DNA of 64,000 nucleotides from the NCBI RefSeq assembly GCF_000269605.1, contig NZ_AKCI01000001.1, forward strand, positions 930,001 through 994,000, read 5' to 3'. The translations under genes and the position numbers were made by a program. The first letter of the stretch is position 1. Every line of letters starts with the position of its first letter. Below, piece by piece: positions 7,583-17,439 of the stretch. The notes below the pieces were generated by a model. That model saw nothing but the letters and a program-made list of their open reading frames with translations. It did not search any database and had not been told where the DNA came from. Source of the DNA: Scardovia wiggsiae F0424. GTDB taxonomy: Bacteria; Actinomycetota; Actinomycetes; Actinomycetales; Bifidobacteriaceae.

Positions 7583-9739
7583 ATGGGGTATCTGATGGCA
7601 GGTCCTGAGGCAGCAGACAGCGCTGCAGCGTCTGTTCCCGGCACCGCCTCCAGCCCCTTCCATCAGCCGCAGCATCCCAGGCTGGCGCGTTTCTGGCTTA
7701 TCCTGCGCTGGACAGCAGTTTCCCTTGTATGCGCATGGATGGCATTATGCACCGCGGTCGGGCCGCTGTATCGCGCAAATTCCTCTATCACTTCTTTCCG
7801 CGCACATAACTGGATACTGCTTATCACTTTTTTTGCCGGTTATATGGGGATCGTCGGGATCGCTGTGAATATAAGCCAGGCGCATTCGCGGATCAGGGGA
7901 ATATGGCGCTGTGCACAGTCATATATCCTCGATACTGTTGGTCCCGCGGCCGTCCGGCTCTGCAGGGATTCCGGGATGATGCTCCGCAGCACAGTGCGCA
8001 AAGTTGCGGTCCGTTTAAGGGCAGGCCGCAGCGCTCCGGACAGGAATGCAGCTAAAACATCAGCAAAAGATGTAGAACGGAAGCCCTCCGGCAGGAAGGG
8101 GAAAGCCAAAAGGATCGCCGGAATTGCTGCACAGGCCATACAGCATGCTGCACACCTGGTCCGCAGCAACTGGCGCCCCTGGATCGTCAGCCATACGAGG
8201 TATTCCTGGCAGATTGCCTGCGTCCTTGCTGTTGTGTGGGGTATTTTTTTCATCTTCATACCCACTGTGTTCAGCGCTGATGCAATATCACAGTGGAGTG
8301 AAGTAAACCGGTGGGCTTACTTCATGCAGGGCGGGAAACCCGCTTATTCTGAATCTTTCAATGTGGCGGATATCTATCCTATAGCCCACTATCTGTGGCC
8401 GGCTACGTCCACTTACCTCACCAATCAGCACAATATTGTGCTTACCCTGTTTACCGGCGGTACACTTGAGCTTTCCAACCAGTGGACGGGATCAAAGGAC
8501 TGGGGCCTTATTATTGCTTCAGGGCTGCAGGCGGTTTTTGCACTTTTCTGTGTTTCTGTTACTATGGCCCGCTTTTTCCGTTTTGCACGGCCGGCATATA
8601 CATACGGCCGTGCAAACGCTATTGAGCAGAGGGCTCCTGCCGGGCCGTGGACGCGCCTTATCATACTGGCATTTTTTGCTTTTAACCCGCTTCCGCTGTT
8701 CAGCATCTCTGCCCTGACGAAATCCCCCGTTTTCGCTTTTGCTTTCTTATGGTGGTTCGGCCAGTGGTACGAAATATTTGCTGCAGCACCATCCGTAAAA
8801 ATATCCAGGAGGCTTACTGCAGGACTGTTTATAAGCAGCGGAGCTATGCTCATATCCGCAAAATATGCTGTCTATATTATTGCTGTGCAGTGCATCCTCG
8901 TCCTTATTGCCAGCCGTGCACGATGGCGCACCTGGCTCATAGGGCTTGCCATCCCTCTGGTTATCTTCCAGGTGGGGCTTAATATAGCTGTAGGTACGGG
9001 GGCTATAATCAGCGGGGATCCCATTGAAAGCCGGGGGGTGCAGATCCAGCAGATCGCACGGACGATGAAGCTTGCCCCGCTTAATATTTCCACGGAAACT
9101 AAAAACGACCTGTCACCTATTTTCAACCTTTATGCTATGGGGATCACTTATTTCCCCAATGATGCCGATAAAGTCAAATCTTCAGGGACCGATTCCAAAA
9201 TCGAAACATATAAGTGGCGGACAGTAACAGCCAAAGATATGGAAAAATTTAATAAGGCATGGCTTGAACTGGGCAAGCGCAATCCTGTGATCTACTATGA
9301 CGCTTTTATGGCTAAAGTTTACGGATATTTTGATATCAATGATGAGCCCTACACCGGGGCCGCATACTATATCAAGACGCCGCAGCTTGATACCCAGTCG
9401 CAGTGGCTGCGTTATTATTTCCCGCAGGTGCGTGTATTCGTGCAGTCATCAACAGATACAGTCTCGTCAGAACCCATACTGGGATGGCTTATCCACGGCA
9501 ATTTCTACGTGATCATATGCCTTCTCCTTATGTGTGCAGAATTCATCCTCAAACGGTGGAAATACCTTCTCAGGCAGTTTCCGCTGCTGATGCTTATGGG
9601 GGTCATGGTTATGTCGCCGGCCAATAATTTCGACCGCCATATGCTGCCTGTCGCCTTTGTCTGCCTGTTTATCCTCATTAATTTCGCATACGAATCACGC
9701 CGCCATATTGCGCGCGTCCGGCGGGCGCTGCTCATGTAG
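7583..9739 (+). CDS. Large multi-TM protein, DUF6020-like (possible GT-C glycosyltransferase)
   Basis: 718 residues with about a dozen hydrophobic segments: TM1 near 40-60, TM2 near 78-98, a basic cytoplasmic loop of about 100 residues (130-200), then TMs from about 205 on, and an extracellular domain of about 140 residues (about 485-625) before the last three TMs. The segment around EKFNKAWLELGKRNPVIYY in that domain fits my recollection of the DUF6020 family, whose topology resembles membrane glycosyltransferases of the GT-C fold. The substrate is unknown. An ATG at 7595 with GGGG six bases upstream is an alternative start. It lies just after tRNA-Gly and ends 148 bp before the convergent rnhB. 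Confidence 0.7.
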   Translation: MGYLMAGPEAADSAAASVPGTASSPFHQPQHPRLARFWLILRWTAVSLVCAWMALCTAVGPLYRANSSITSFRAHNWILLITFFAGYMGIVGIAVNISQAHSRIRGIWRCAQSYILDTVGPAAVRLCRDSGMMLRSTVRKVAVRLRAGRSAPDRNAAKTSAKDVERKPSGRKGKAKRIAGIAAQAIQHAAHLVRSNWRPWIVSHTRYSWQIACVLAVVWGIFFIFIPTVFSADAISQWSEVNRWAYFMQGGKPAYSESFNVADIYPIAHYLWPATSTYLTNQHNIVLTLFTGGTLELSNQWTGSKDWGLIIASGLQAVFALFCVSVTMARFFRFARPAYTYGRANAIEQRAPAGPWTRLIILAFFAFNPLPLFSISALTKSPVFAFAFLWWFGQWYEIFAAAPSVKISRRLTAGLFISSGAMLISAKYAVYIIAVQCILVLIASRARWRTWLIGLAIPLVIFQVGLNIAVGTGAIISGDPIESRGVQIQQIARTMKLAPLNISTETKNDLSPIFNLYAMGITYFPNDADKVKSSGTDSKIETYKWRTVTAKDMEKFNKAWLELGKRNPVIYYDAFMAKVYGYFDINDEPYTGAAYYIKTPQLDTQSQWLRYYFPQVRVFVQSSTDTVSSEPILGWLIHGNFYVIICLLLMCAEFILKRWKYLLRQFPLLMLMGVMVMSPANNFDRHMLPVAFVCLFILINFAYESRRHIARVRRALLM

Positions 9740-9887
9740 GCCCGAATCAGAATACTCAACAGAGGCGCCGAAGAAAAGAAGGATGTGCCGGACGCTGTAA
9801 AACCCGGTACCCGGCAAAAAGGTTTCCGGGCAGTGCTTACCGGATGCCGGCAAAATCCGGCGGCAAAATGGTAGGAGGATGCCCCCC

Positions 9888-10745
9888 CTACCCCAGGTTC
9901 CATGAGACCCTGTGATAAGGCGTTGCCCCATATAACCGGATCGCCCGGCGATGCTCCGCAGACCCGTACCCCTTGTTTTTCTGCCATGCGTAAGCCGCCC
10001 ACTCAGGATGGCGGCTGGCCAGGCCAACCATGTACCGGTCCCTGGTGACTTTGGCAATAACAGATGCCCCGGCAACGCTGACACATTTCTGATCGCCTTT
10101 GACGACCGGGAATACCTCTATTCCGCAGCCGGACAGGACAGGATATGCCTCGCCGCCGGCTTCGATGGCAGGGGTTATGTAATCATGAGGGCCGTCAAGG
10201 ATCACCGCAGCTTCTCCGCAGGAACAGCCGACGGTTTCCAGTATATGCCTGATCGCGCGGGCAGCGGCATCACCCAAAGCCGCCATGATCCCCTGCCTGT
10301 CGATCTCCTGGTTAGTTGAACTGCCTACCGCATACGCATCGCACCACTCCTGTACCGGATCCACGAGCTGTTCCCTTTTCTTTTCCGACAGCATTTTGGA
10401 ATCTTTAAGCCCCGCAGGGAACAGCGAACCGGCAGCTTTGCTGAGTACTGACGGGACGCTAAAAGCACAGGCCCCCACCATAACGGGGCCGGCGAGGCAT
10501 CCGCGGCCCACCTCATCGCATCCAATCACTATATCAAAATTACTTTGGCCATAGCCGCCCCGGCTGGTATCCTGCTGCGAAGCAGAATGGACCGTCTGTA
10601 ATTCAATATCCCATGTCGGGGAAACTGCTGCCGGAAGGACTGCACGCTGCCTGCCCTGCGGAAAGCCTGGATGGGCGGAGTCCGGACCGGATGCGGGATT
10701 ATCCATGAGACGGGTACCGCTAACTGTTGTAAGGGATAGGGACAT
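9888..10745 (-). CDS. rnhB: Ribonuclease HII
   Basis: Cleaves the RNA strand of RNA-DNA hybrids and single ribonucleotides in DNA. The catalytic core starts with GCDEVGRGCLAGP (Asp77, Glu78 from the ATG at 10745), with further acidic residues in ILDGP and the C-terminal HxxSWN region (YHRVSWNLG). The core begins only after about 70 residues of low-conservation sequence, so the true start may be the ATG at 10706, after the lepB stop. With the 10745 start the gene overlaps lepB by 26 bp. The rplS-lepB-rnhB order is common in Actinomycetota. Confidence 0.95.
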   Translation of the reverse strand: MSLSLTTVSGTRLMDNPASGPDSAHPGFPQGRQRAVLPAAVSPTWDIELQTVHSASQQDTSRGGYGQSNFDIVIGCDEVGRGCLAGPVMVGACAFSVPSVLSKAAGSLFPAGLKDSKMLSEKKREQLVDPVQEWCDAYAVGSSTNQEIDRQGIMAALGDAAARAIRHILETVGCSCGEAAVILDGPHDYITPAIEAGGEAYPVLSGCGIEVFPVVKGDQKCVSVAGASVIAKVTRDRYMVGLASRHPEWAAYAWQKNKGYGSAEHRRAIRLYGATPYHRVSWNLG

Positions 10746-11568
10746 TGTCAAAAACTTTCGTCCCGCCGGTGAGCCCGCGCCACTGGGAAACAGGCCAGAT
10801 CACAGCTACTGCGACCCCGGTAACAGCGCTCATAGGAACGAGACCGTTATTGCCGTCATCGGTATGATAGCGTGAATCGGCGGAATTGGAACGATTATCG
10901 CCCATAACAAATATATTCCCTGCAGTTACACGTACTGTAAAAGCCACATCACTGGGATCTGTCCCAGGCTTCAGATAAGAGCTTTCATTGATCGGCTGCC
11001 CGTTCACGGTGATAGGGTGGCCTGCCCCTTCACATGCGACCGTATCCCCGGGAAGCCCGATGATCCGCTTTATCAGATACCTGTCACCATTTTTGTTCCC
11101 AGTTATCTTATTGAAAAGGCCGGCAAAACCGCCTTGTGTACTGCTTGATTCCGATGAAGACAGCCACCCATGGGTATCTTTGAAAACGATAATATGCCCG
11201 CGTTTAAGGGAAGACTCCCCTCTCATCAGCTTGTTAGCCAGCACCTGGGAACCGACAGGGAGGGTATCCTCCATTGAGGATGACGGGATAATATACTGCG
11301 TGATAACGAAAGTGCGCAGAAGCGCAATAATGATGCCGACAAGGATAATGGTTATAAGGGTATCCCGTATATATGCCGCAGCCTCTTTCCTCCGTGCAGC
11401 CCGCTTGCCGTACTGGGGGATAATGTACCTTCTGCCTGCAGGATCAAAATTTCTGGAATGCACACGCCGGGCCGACTGTCCGGCTGACTTCCTCCGGGCA
11501 TATATCTGGGTCCTGTCCATCAGCCCGGAACCGTCAAAAAGGTTATTGGATTTATCCTGGTCCGCCAT
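10720..11568 (-). CDS. lepB: Signal peptidase I
   Basis: Membrane-bound Ser/Lys protease that removes signal peptides from secreted proteins. About 60 basic N-terminal residues precede one TM segment (about 66-86, LITIILVGIIIALLRTFVI). The catalytic serine lies in PSSSMEDTLP (Ser98) and the lysine in YLIKRIIGLPGD (Lys167); the MGDNRSNSADSR box is intact. The frame extends upstream to a TTG inside the rplS terminator; the ATG at 11568 is the first sensible start. 3' end overlaps rnhB. Confidence 0.95.
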   Translation of the reverse strand: MADQDKSNNLFDGSGLMDRTQIYARRKSAGQSARRVHSRNFDPAGRRYIIPQYGKRAARRKEAAAYIRDTLITIILVGIIIALLRTFVITQYIIPSSSMEDTLPVGSQVLANKLMRGESSLKRGHIIVFKDTHGWLSSSESSSTQGGFAGLFNKITGNKNGDRYLIKRIIGLPGDTVACEGAGHPITVNGQPINESSYLKPGTDPSDVAFTVRVTAGNIFVMGDNRSNSADSRYHTDDGNNGLVPMSAVTGVAVAVIWPVSQWRGLTGGTKVFDNVPIPYNS

Positions 11569-11604
11569 GCTGCAACTAATCTGTTCTGTAACCTGCTGAT
11601 TTGG

Positions 11605-11642
11605 AAGGAGCCCCAAGAGGTCAACTTTCCCTGGGGCTCCTT
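11605..11642 (-). terminator. Hairpin after rplS
   Basis: An 11-bp perfect stem (AAGGAGCCCCA with TGGGGCTCCTT) with a 16-nt loop, 36 bp after the rplS stop. The following minus-strand bases have only a short T run, so termination may be partial, letting lepB be reached. Confidence 0.65.
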
Positions 11643-11677
11643 AAATACTCAAGAAAACCGGATAGCTGTAATCAGAG

Positions 11678-12061
11678 CTACTCTGATTTCTGCGCATTAG
11701 CTTTCTGCGTATTATCACGGCGCTCAACGATTCGTGCAGCCTTTCCGCGCAGCTTACGCAGATAGTAAAGCTTTGCACGGCGTACACGGCCTCTGCGCAC
11801 GAGCTCAATAGAGTCGATCACTGGGGAATGTACAGGGAAGCGCCTTTCCACACCTACGCCGAAACTGACTTTACGGACTATGAAAGTCTCGCGCAGCCCG
11901 GCACCGCTGCGGGCAATCACAACACCCTGGAAAGCCTGGATACGTGCGTTATTGCCTTCCTGGATCTTCACGTTTACCTTGACGGTATCCCCGGAACGGA
12001 AATCCGGGATGCCTGCAGCATCTTTAAGCTGTTTTGCTTCAAACTGTTCTACAGCGTTCAT
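11678..12061 (-). CDS. rplS: 50S ribosomal protein L19
   Basis: Lies at the 30S-50S interface. 127 residues, slightly over the usual 115, with the conserved [32 protein letters not shown], and the C-terminal [23 protein letters not shown]. The ATG has GGAGG nine bases upstream. The leader is about 160 nt, starts from a well-formed promoter overlapped by a 43-bp palindrome, and contains a stable hairpin, which suggests control of expression in the leader. Confidence 0.97.
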   Translation of the reverse strand: MNAVEQFEAKQLKDAAGIPDFRSGDTVKVNVKIQEGNNARIQAFQGVVIARSGAGLRETFIVRKVSFGVGVERRFPVHSPVIDSIELVRRGRVRRAKLYYLRKLRGKAARIVERRDNTQKANAQKSE

Positions 12062-12149
12062 TATTATCCTCCATCACCGCCGCATACCAGTGCATGATAA
12101 AAATTGAGGTGTATCCAGGTTTGCCTGTATACAGCTGTGACAATCCGCA

Positions 12150-12168
12150 GGCCGTGTAACGCACGGCC
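12150..12168 (-). promoter_or_regulatory. Stable hairpin in the rplS leader
   Basis: GGCCGTG pairs with CACGGCC around a 5-nt loop, roughly midway between the inferred transcription start (near 12222) and the rplS start. No T tract follows on the minus strand, so it is not an obvious terminator; an L19 autoregulatory element is possible. Confidence 0.4.
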
Positions 12169-12228
12169 AGCTTGACCTGAAAGATCCGGCCCTATGCGGC
12201 AAACCAGATCCGACACATGCAAAATCCC

Positions 12229-12257
12229 ATTATACACACAGGGTAAACCAGCCCCAA
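12229..12257 (-). promoter_or_regulatory. rplS promoter
   Basis: On the minus strand TTGGGG (12252-12257) and TATAAT (12229-12234) are separated by exactly 17 bp. The -35 hexamer lies at the centre of the 43-bp palindrome. Confidence 0.6.
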
Positions 12258-12280
12258 GCCTTGGGGCTGGTTTACCCTGT
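12238..12280. repeat. Perfect 43-bp palindrome over the rplS promoter
   Basis: Two 21-nt arms, 12238-12258 and 12260-12280, are exact reverse complements around a single central base (12259). The inner part reads CCAGCCCCAAG with its mirror. It starts 3 bp upstream of the -10 hexamer and covers the spacer and -35 box. Neither side has a T tract, so it is a poor intrinsic terminator for the upstream FAD oxidoreductase gene, although it lies 77 bp after its stop. Operator, cruciform or processing signal are alternatives. Confidence 0.9.
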
Positions 12281-12356
12281 CAAAACGCCAGCCGGATCCC
12301 AGCATCTGCTGGGGATCAGATCACGGCAGACCCCCAGCAGGTATCCTGGCTAAAAT

Positions 12357-13946
12357 CTATTTGGACTCGTGATATGACTTTTCAGTATTCACTGACCAGA
12401 CATTCTTCTTCGATGTCTTTCCTGACTTGATATTGCCGACGGCCTCAATAGCCGTAGCCATCGAATGATCCTGGTTATTGTAATGGTGCTGCCCGTTACG
12501 GCCCACGCAGTACAGATTGCCGAATGAATCAAGATATTCAATAAGCTGGTCGATATCCTTATACGTATCGAAATACGCCGGATATGCCTTCTGGACAAGC
12601 TCACGGTGCGAATCCAGGACATCCTGCTTGCCGCTGATAACACGCATGCGGGTAAGTTCTTTTATCGCAAGGTTTGCGGCTTCCTCATCACTCAGGTTCC
12701 AGAAGTCGTCACCTTCATTGCAGAAATACTCCATTCCGATCCACACAGTATCGTCAACATCTTTGACCAGATATGGGCTCCAGTTGTTGAAAATCTGGAA
12801 ACGCCCGACTTTGTAGCCGGGATCCTGGACATAGATCCAGTTATCGGGGACAATAGGCGGATGCCCAAGCGTGGGGATATCCGTATTATTACGGATGCGG
12901 AGTTTCCTGACCAGCAGGCCAACTGTGACGAAATCGCGGTACGGAAGGCCTGAAGCAATCTCTTTCATATCCTGCGGTGCCTTGGTATCAGACTTATCAA
13001 TAGCATTGACAAGATCTTTCAAGGGCATGGAAGAAATGAACTCATCAGCCTGGAGCGTGTTCTCTTTGCCGCTTTCATCAACGTAAGAAACAGAAGCTAT
13101 CCTGCCGTTAGCCTGGTTTATTTTTGTGACTGTTGAACCGGTCAGTACCTTGACACCCTTAGCACGGGAATTCTCTTCAACAGTTTCCCACAGCTGGCCC
13201 GGACCAAGCTTGGGATACCAGAATTCCTCAATAAGGGAAGTTTCGACTTTGGAATTATCAGTCTTATGCTTAGGCATCAGCTTCAGGAACGCATTCTTCA
13301 GCACGTTCATGATGCTCAGGCCCTTGACCCTCTGGGCACCCCAGTCAGCTGATATCTCAGAAGGATGGCGGCCCCACAGCTTCTCGGTATACCCCTCGAA
13401 AAACATAGAGTAGAGCTTGCGGCCAAAACGGTTGATATAGAAGTTCTCCAGGCTTGTTTCAGGGAGTTTATGGAAAACAGATGCCAGATAGCTGAACCCG
13501 GCCTCGATAGTGATCTTCGGTCCCATAGCCTTCAGTGTGCCGGGGCTCAGCGTGATCGGATAATCAAGGAAATGCTGGTTCCAGAAAATACGGGAAACAC
13601 GATGGCGCTTCAGCATGACCTTATCGGTTTTTTCAGGGTCAGGCCCGTCCGGTTCCAGATCATGATGGCGGCCCAGCTTCTTGTCATCGTAGGAAGGGGC
13701 TCCCTGAAGAGGCAGTACTTCTTTCCACCAGTTCATAATGCTTTCATCTTTGGAAAAGAAACGATGCCCGCCGATATCCATGCGGTTCCCGTTGTATTTC
13801 ACTGTACGGGAGATGCCGCCGAATTCTTTTGTGGCTTCAAGGACGGTCACATCATAAGCATCTGAGCTGTCTTTAACAAGCTCCCATGCAGCTGTAAGGC
13901 CTGCAGGGCCTCCGCCGATAATAACGACTTTCTTCTTTTCTGGCAC
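12357..13946 (-). CDS. FAD-dependent oxidoreductase, UDP-galactopyranose mutase / amine oxidase-like
   Basis: 529 residues. The N-terminal FAD Rossmann motif is [17 protein letters not shown] (residues 7-23), followed by FGGISRT and [11 protein letters not shown], features shared by flavin proteins of the COG1232/UDP-galactopyranose mutase superfamily. Members are often annotated as UDP-galactopyranose mutase or protoporphyrinogen oxidase-like; the length exceeds classical Glf (about 370-400), so I do not assign glf. A role in sugar-nucleotide or glycan synthesis is possible. The ATG is used about 10 bp after an AGGAGG on the minus strand. It lies between DUF2469 and rplS. Confidence 0.75.
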   Translation of the reverse strand: MPEKKKVVIIGGGPAGLTAAWELVKDSSDAYDVTVLEATKEFGGISRTVKYNGNRMDIGGHRFFSKDESIMNWWKEVLPLQGAPSYDDKKLGRHHDLEPDGPDPEKTDKVMLKRHRVSRIFWNQHFLDYPITLSPGTLKAMGPKITIEAGFSYLASVFHKLPETSLENFYINRFGRKLYSMFFEGYTEKLWGRHPSEISADWGAQRVKGLSIMNVLKNAFLKLMPKHKTDNSKVETSLIEEFWYPKLGPGQLWETVEENSRAKGVKVLTGSTVTKINQANGRIASVSYVDESGKENTLQADEFISSMPLKDLVNAIDKSDTKAPQDMKEIASGLPYRDFVTVGLLVRKLRIRNNTDIPTLGHPPIVPDNWIYVQDPGYKVGRFQIFNNWSPYLVKDVDDTVWIGMEYFCNEGDDFWNLSDEEAANLAIKELTRMRVISGKQDVLDSHRELVQKAYPAYFDTYKDIDQLIEYLDSFGNLYCVGRNGQHHYNNQDHSMATAIEAVGNIKSGKTSKKNVWSVNTEKSYHESK

Positions 13947-14030
13947 ATTTCCTCCTTATAGGAACCAATAAAAAGCCATACTTAGCTTAACTATTTTACC
14001 GATATGGGCGAATAAAACTATCGCCCGGCT

Positions 14031-14342
14031 TTATATACCCTGGGGGACGTCAATGTCAGTTTTCTGTATCTCTTCTACATTAACATCTTTGAAAGTGACA
14101 ATGCGGACGCTTTTAACAAAACGGCTCGGACGATACACATCCCATACCCATGCATCGGTCAGCTGGACATCGAAATATACATCCTGTCCTGCAGAGCGCG
14201 TGTTGAAATCGACCCTGTTAGCCAGGTAAAAACGCCTTTCGGTTTCAACAACATAAGTAAAAAGCTTGATAACGTCCCTATACTCACGGTACAGGGAGAG
14301 TTCCGCATCAGTTTCGTACCTGTCAAGATCTTCTGCACTCAT
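14031..14342 (-). CDS. DUF2469 protein
   Basis: 103 residues, function unknown. The sequence matches the actinobacterial DUF2469 family throughout: MSAEDLDRYETDAELSLYRE, then YVVETERRFYLANRVD, DAWVWDVYRPSRFV and VTFKDVNVEE. The family is almost restricted to Actinomycetota and is usually found near rplS, lepB and rnhB, as here, although the FAD oxidoreductase gene lies between it and rplS. Confidence 0.9.
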   Translation of the reverse strand: MSAEDLDRYETDAELSLYREYRDVIKLFTYVVETERRFYLANRVDFNTRSAGQDVYFDVQLTDAWVWDVYRPSRFVKSVRIVTFKDVNVEEIQKTDIDVPQGI

Positions 14343-14454
14343 AATTGAGATCCTTTCCTGTTGTTTTCCCTGAAAAATAAAGCGGCGGACTGCACGGCGG
14401 GGCGAGACGGCCGCCAGGTGCGCTGTACATACAGCTGCGTACAGCTACTGGTAG

Positions 14455-15870
14455 CTACTGGTCACGCCTCCGGTTCCTGCCGAGCCGGCGCCACCATGGG
14501 ACCTTCTGCGATGCGCCGGATGGACCGGACCCATGTAACGTATCAGACGTATCCGGCGCCTCTGCACTATCCTGCCCGGCGGCTTCGCCTGGACTATTGG
14601 ATATGCCTGATACCTCCCGCCTATCGGCTTCCGAACCGGTGCCATCAGGACTGTTGGAAATACCATGAACGGCAGGATCCCCGGACTTCCTGGCGGATCC
14701 GGGATCCCCTGTACTGCCCTGCTGCGCAGAAGTCCCAGCCCCGGTGGAGTCTCCGCCTTGTGCAGGTATCCCGGCCGCATCGGCTATATCCTGCTGCCCA
14801 ATCTGCGAAGGGATACCGTCGGTATCATCAGTTCCTTCTTCCGGGCCGTACTCGTCATATCCGTCAATATGGTTGCCGCGCCAGTTCTCGCGGTTCGATA
14901 CTGCGGAAGAAGCCTCATCATCAAAAGATATATCAGCAACGTTACGGACAAAAGACCTGTGCTGTTCAATCTCTATGGAATGCTCGTGCATCGACATCGC
15001 CTCGCGGATCCCGGGATTCGTCATAATAGGGCGCATCCCGAATGCTTCAAGGGAGCCTATCGGATCGAACTCATCTGCAAGCATGCCCTGGACCTCAAGG
15101 TCCTGGTACCGCTCATTCCCGTTATCCCACAAAGCATCACGTGAATTGCCTTCTGTTGTGAAACCAAGGGATTTGTAGACCGTTGAGGCACGGGTATTAC
15201 GCTGCGGTACCCCTACCCAGATGCGATGCATACCCAGCCCTGCGGGCTCAGGGGCAAAACCATACGTCATAACACGCGGCATGGCGTCACGGGAAAAACC
15301 GCGGGAGCGGTAATCGCGGCCAAGAAGGACCTGGATACGCGCCGACTTGGCCCAGCCGTCAATATCAATAAGGAAAACCATGCCGATAAGGACAAACCCG
15401 TTGCCGTCGCTTTCGTTCTTATCGTCAGAGCCTGTAAGGTCAGACTGAGCAAACATAGACCAGGCTATGACCCCTCGGGCTTCAGGGTCAGAGAAACTCT
15501 CCTGGGCACGCAACTCCCCGCGGGACCATGACAGGTACCGGGACACCCACGCACGCACAGTAGAGCGCTCCGCTTCCTTGCTCTTGCCTGTGATCCGCGC
15601 AGAATCATGGAATGCATCAAGCTCATCAAGCTTTTCACAGTCTTCCCATACTGCCGGCCGGAGGACCAGCATCTCCCCCTCAATCTCAGGGATAGAAATG
15701 CTGGATGGAAGCGCGCGAATGTCCTTCTGTACATCCTGCATACCTTTATGCGTATCACGGCCCTGTGCGCCCTGAGGGCTGTCCGGCGGCTGATTTTGCG
15801 GAGAATCCGGCTTCTCCCCGTCAGCTGTGTGCGGAACTGTTGATTCTGGTGTCATATCGGATCGTGTCAT
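14455..15870 (-). CDS. GNAT-family N-acetyltransferase with long disordered tail
   Basis: 471 residues. About 55 polar residues precede a GNAT domain of the RimJ/RimL type (about 62-270), with the acetyl-CoA loop in GRDYRSRGFSRDAM and the N-x-x-S-x-x-V-Y-K-S-L-G-F element (NTRASTVYKSLGF). The last 140 residues are Gly/Ser/Asp/Pro-rich and look disordered, ending in a basic RRLGRNRRRDQ. Such domains often acetylate N-terminal amines of ribosomal proteins, but the target here is unknown. It lies 45 bp after gatB and is probably in the gatCAB transcript. Confidence 0.8.
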   Translation of the reverse strand: MTRSDMTPESTVPHTADGEKPDSPQNQPPDSPQGAQGRDTHKGMQDVQKDIRALPSSISIPEIEGEMLVLRPAVWEDCEKLDELDAFHDSARITGKSKEAERSTVRAWVSRYLSWSRGELRAQESFSDPEARGVIAWSMFAQSDLTGSDDKNESDGNGFVLIGMVFLIDIDGWAKSARIQVLLGRDYRSRGFSRDAMPRVMTYGFAPEPAGLGMHRIWVGVPQRNTRASTVYKSLGFTTEGNSRDALWDNGNERYQDLEVQGMLADEFDPIGSLEAFGMRPIMTNPGIREAMSMHEHSIEIEQHRSFVRNVADISFDDEASSAVSNRENWRGNHIDGYDEYGPEEGTDDTDGIPSQIGQQDIADAAGIPAQGGDSTGAGTSAQQGSTGDPGSARKSGDPAVHGISNSPDGTGSEADRREVSGISNSPGEAAGQDSAEAPDTSDTLHGSGPSGASQKVPWWRRLGRNRRRDQ

Positions 15871-15915
15871 CTCGATTGATTTCCTTAATATGTCGGCGAC
15901 CTTCAGCCTTCGGCT

Positions 15916-17415
15916 TCAGCTTTTGACCTTCCGCATAACAATAGCAGATACAGCTTTAGCATCAGCCTGTCCGCGTGTAGCTTTCATAACCGCACCGATG
16001 ATCGCGCCCATCGGCTTCATATTGCCGGCCTTCAGCTTTGCGGCAATATCCGGATCGGCGGCAAGGGCTTTATCTACTTCCGCTTCAAGGGCATCGTCAT
16101 CGGAAACGACCTCATACCCATGTTTTCTGACGACCTCATCAGGTGTGCCTTCACCGGCGAGAACGCCGGCAACCGTCTGCTTGGCGAGTTTGTCATTAAG
16201 CCTGCCTTCAGCTACGAGCTTTTCCACCCGCGCCACATCAGCCGGGGTAATGGGCATATCCTCCAGCAGCGTTTCACGCTCATTGGCTGCACGGCTGATC
16301 TCGCCAAGCCACCACTTGCGGGCCCCGCCCGCAGTGGCTCCAGCGGCGATGGTGGCTTCTATGAGGTCCAGGGCATCAGCGTTGACTACATCGCGCATCT
16401 CAAGATCGGAGAAGCCCCACTCGCCCTGGAGACGGTTGCGGCGTTCCCGAGGCATCTCAGGCATCTGCGAAGCCAGCTCATCAATATGCCCCTTCGTCAC
16501 ATGGACCATAACAAGGTCAGGGTCAGGGAAATACCTGTAATCGTCCGCATCAGTCTTTACGCGGCCGCCCGCAGTAGCCTGCGACGCTTCGTCCCAGTGG
16601 CGGGTTTCCTGCAGTATCTCGCCGCCGTCATCCAGGATCGCAGCCTGGCGTCTGATCTCATAAATGATCGTTTTTTCGATCCCGCGGAAGGAATTGACAT
16701 TCTTTGTTTCTGAGCGTGTCCCCAGTGGGGCCTCAGGGGACGGGCGCAGCGACACATTAACATCAGCACGCATATTCCCCTGTTCCATACGGGCGTGGGA
16801 AATATTCAGAGCGCGCACGATATCGCGGATCGTGCGCACATACGCGCCTGCTACTTCTGCGGCACGTTCACCCGCCCCCGTTATGGGTTTGGTGACAATC
16901 TCCACCAGCGGCACCCCGGCACGGTTATAATCCACAAGCGAATGGTCGGCCCCTTCAATACGGCCGTCGGCACCTCCCACATGGGTATTCTTGCCGGCAT
17001 CATCTTCAACATGCGCGCGTTCCACAGGCACACGGAAAATATCACCGTCTTCAAGCTCAACGTCCAAGTACCCTTCACCATTCAGCGGCTTATCATACTG
17101 GGAGATCTGATAATCACGCGGCATATCAGGATAGAAATAATTCTTGCGCGCGAACTGCGACCATTCAGCGATATTGCAGTGCAAAGCCAGCCCGAGCTTA
17201 ACAGCGTAGTCGATAGCCATCCTGTTCACGACCGGAAGGCTGCCCGGAAGCCCAAGGGACACAGGGGTCAGCTGGGAATTGGGCTCGCCGCCGAAATGGA
17301 CTTCTGCAGGGCAGAAAAGCTTTGTTTGTGTACTTAATTCCACATGTACTTCAAGCCCGATCACAGGATCGTATTTTTTAACAGCATCAGCAAACTTCAT
17401 CAATTTTTCAGCCAT
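15916..17415 (-). CDS. gatB: Asp/Glu-tRNA amidotransferase subunit B
   Basis: Phosphorylates the tRNA-bound Glu or Asp and binds the tRNA during formation of Gln-tRNA(Gln)/Asn-tRNA(Asn). 499 residues, family length. Signature segments: [18 protein letters not shown] (about 18-35), PGSLPVVN, the zinc/metal region with [19 protein letters not shown], and a C-terminal helical YqeY-like domain (about 350-499). 24 bp after gatA. Confidence 0.97.
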   Translation of the reverse strand: MAEKLMKFADAVKKYDPVIGLEVHVELSTQTKLFCPAEVHFGGEPNSQLTPVSLGLPGSLPVVNRMAIDYAVKLGLALHCNIAEWSQFARKNYFYPDMPRDYQISQYDKPLNGEGYLDVELEDGDIFRVPVERAHVEDDAGKNTHVGGADGRIEGADHSLVDYNRAGVPLVEIVTKPITGAGERAAEVAGAYVRTIRDIVRALNISHARMEQGNMRADVNVSLRPSPEAPLGTRSETKNVNSFRGIEKTIIYEIRRQAAILDDGGEILQETRHWDEASQATAGGRVKTDADDYRYFPDPDLVMVHVTKGHIDELASQMPEMPRERRNRLQGEWGFSDLEMRDVVNADALDLIEATIAAGATAGGARKWWLGEISRAANERETLLEDMPITPADVARVEKLVAEGRLNDKLAKQTVAGVLAGEGTPDEVVRKHGYEVVSDDDALEAEVDKALAADPDIAAKLKAGNMKPMGAIIGAVMKATRGQADAKAVSAIVMRKVKS

Positions 17416-17439
17416 ATTTACTGTATCCTTTCCTGTGCC

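Noticed and set aside
12238-12280. Intrinsic terminator for the FAD oxidoreductase gene
   Set aside because: The stem is long enough but no T tract follows on the minus strand, and it overlaps a well-formed promoter; kept as a palindrome of unknown role.
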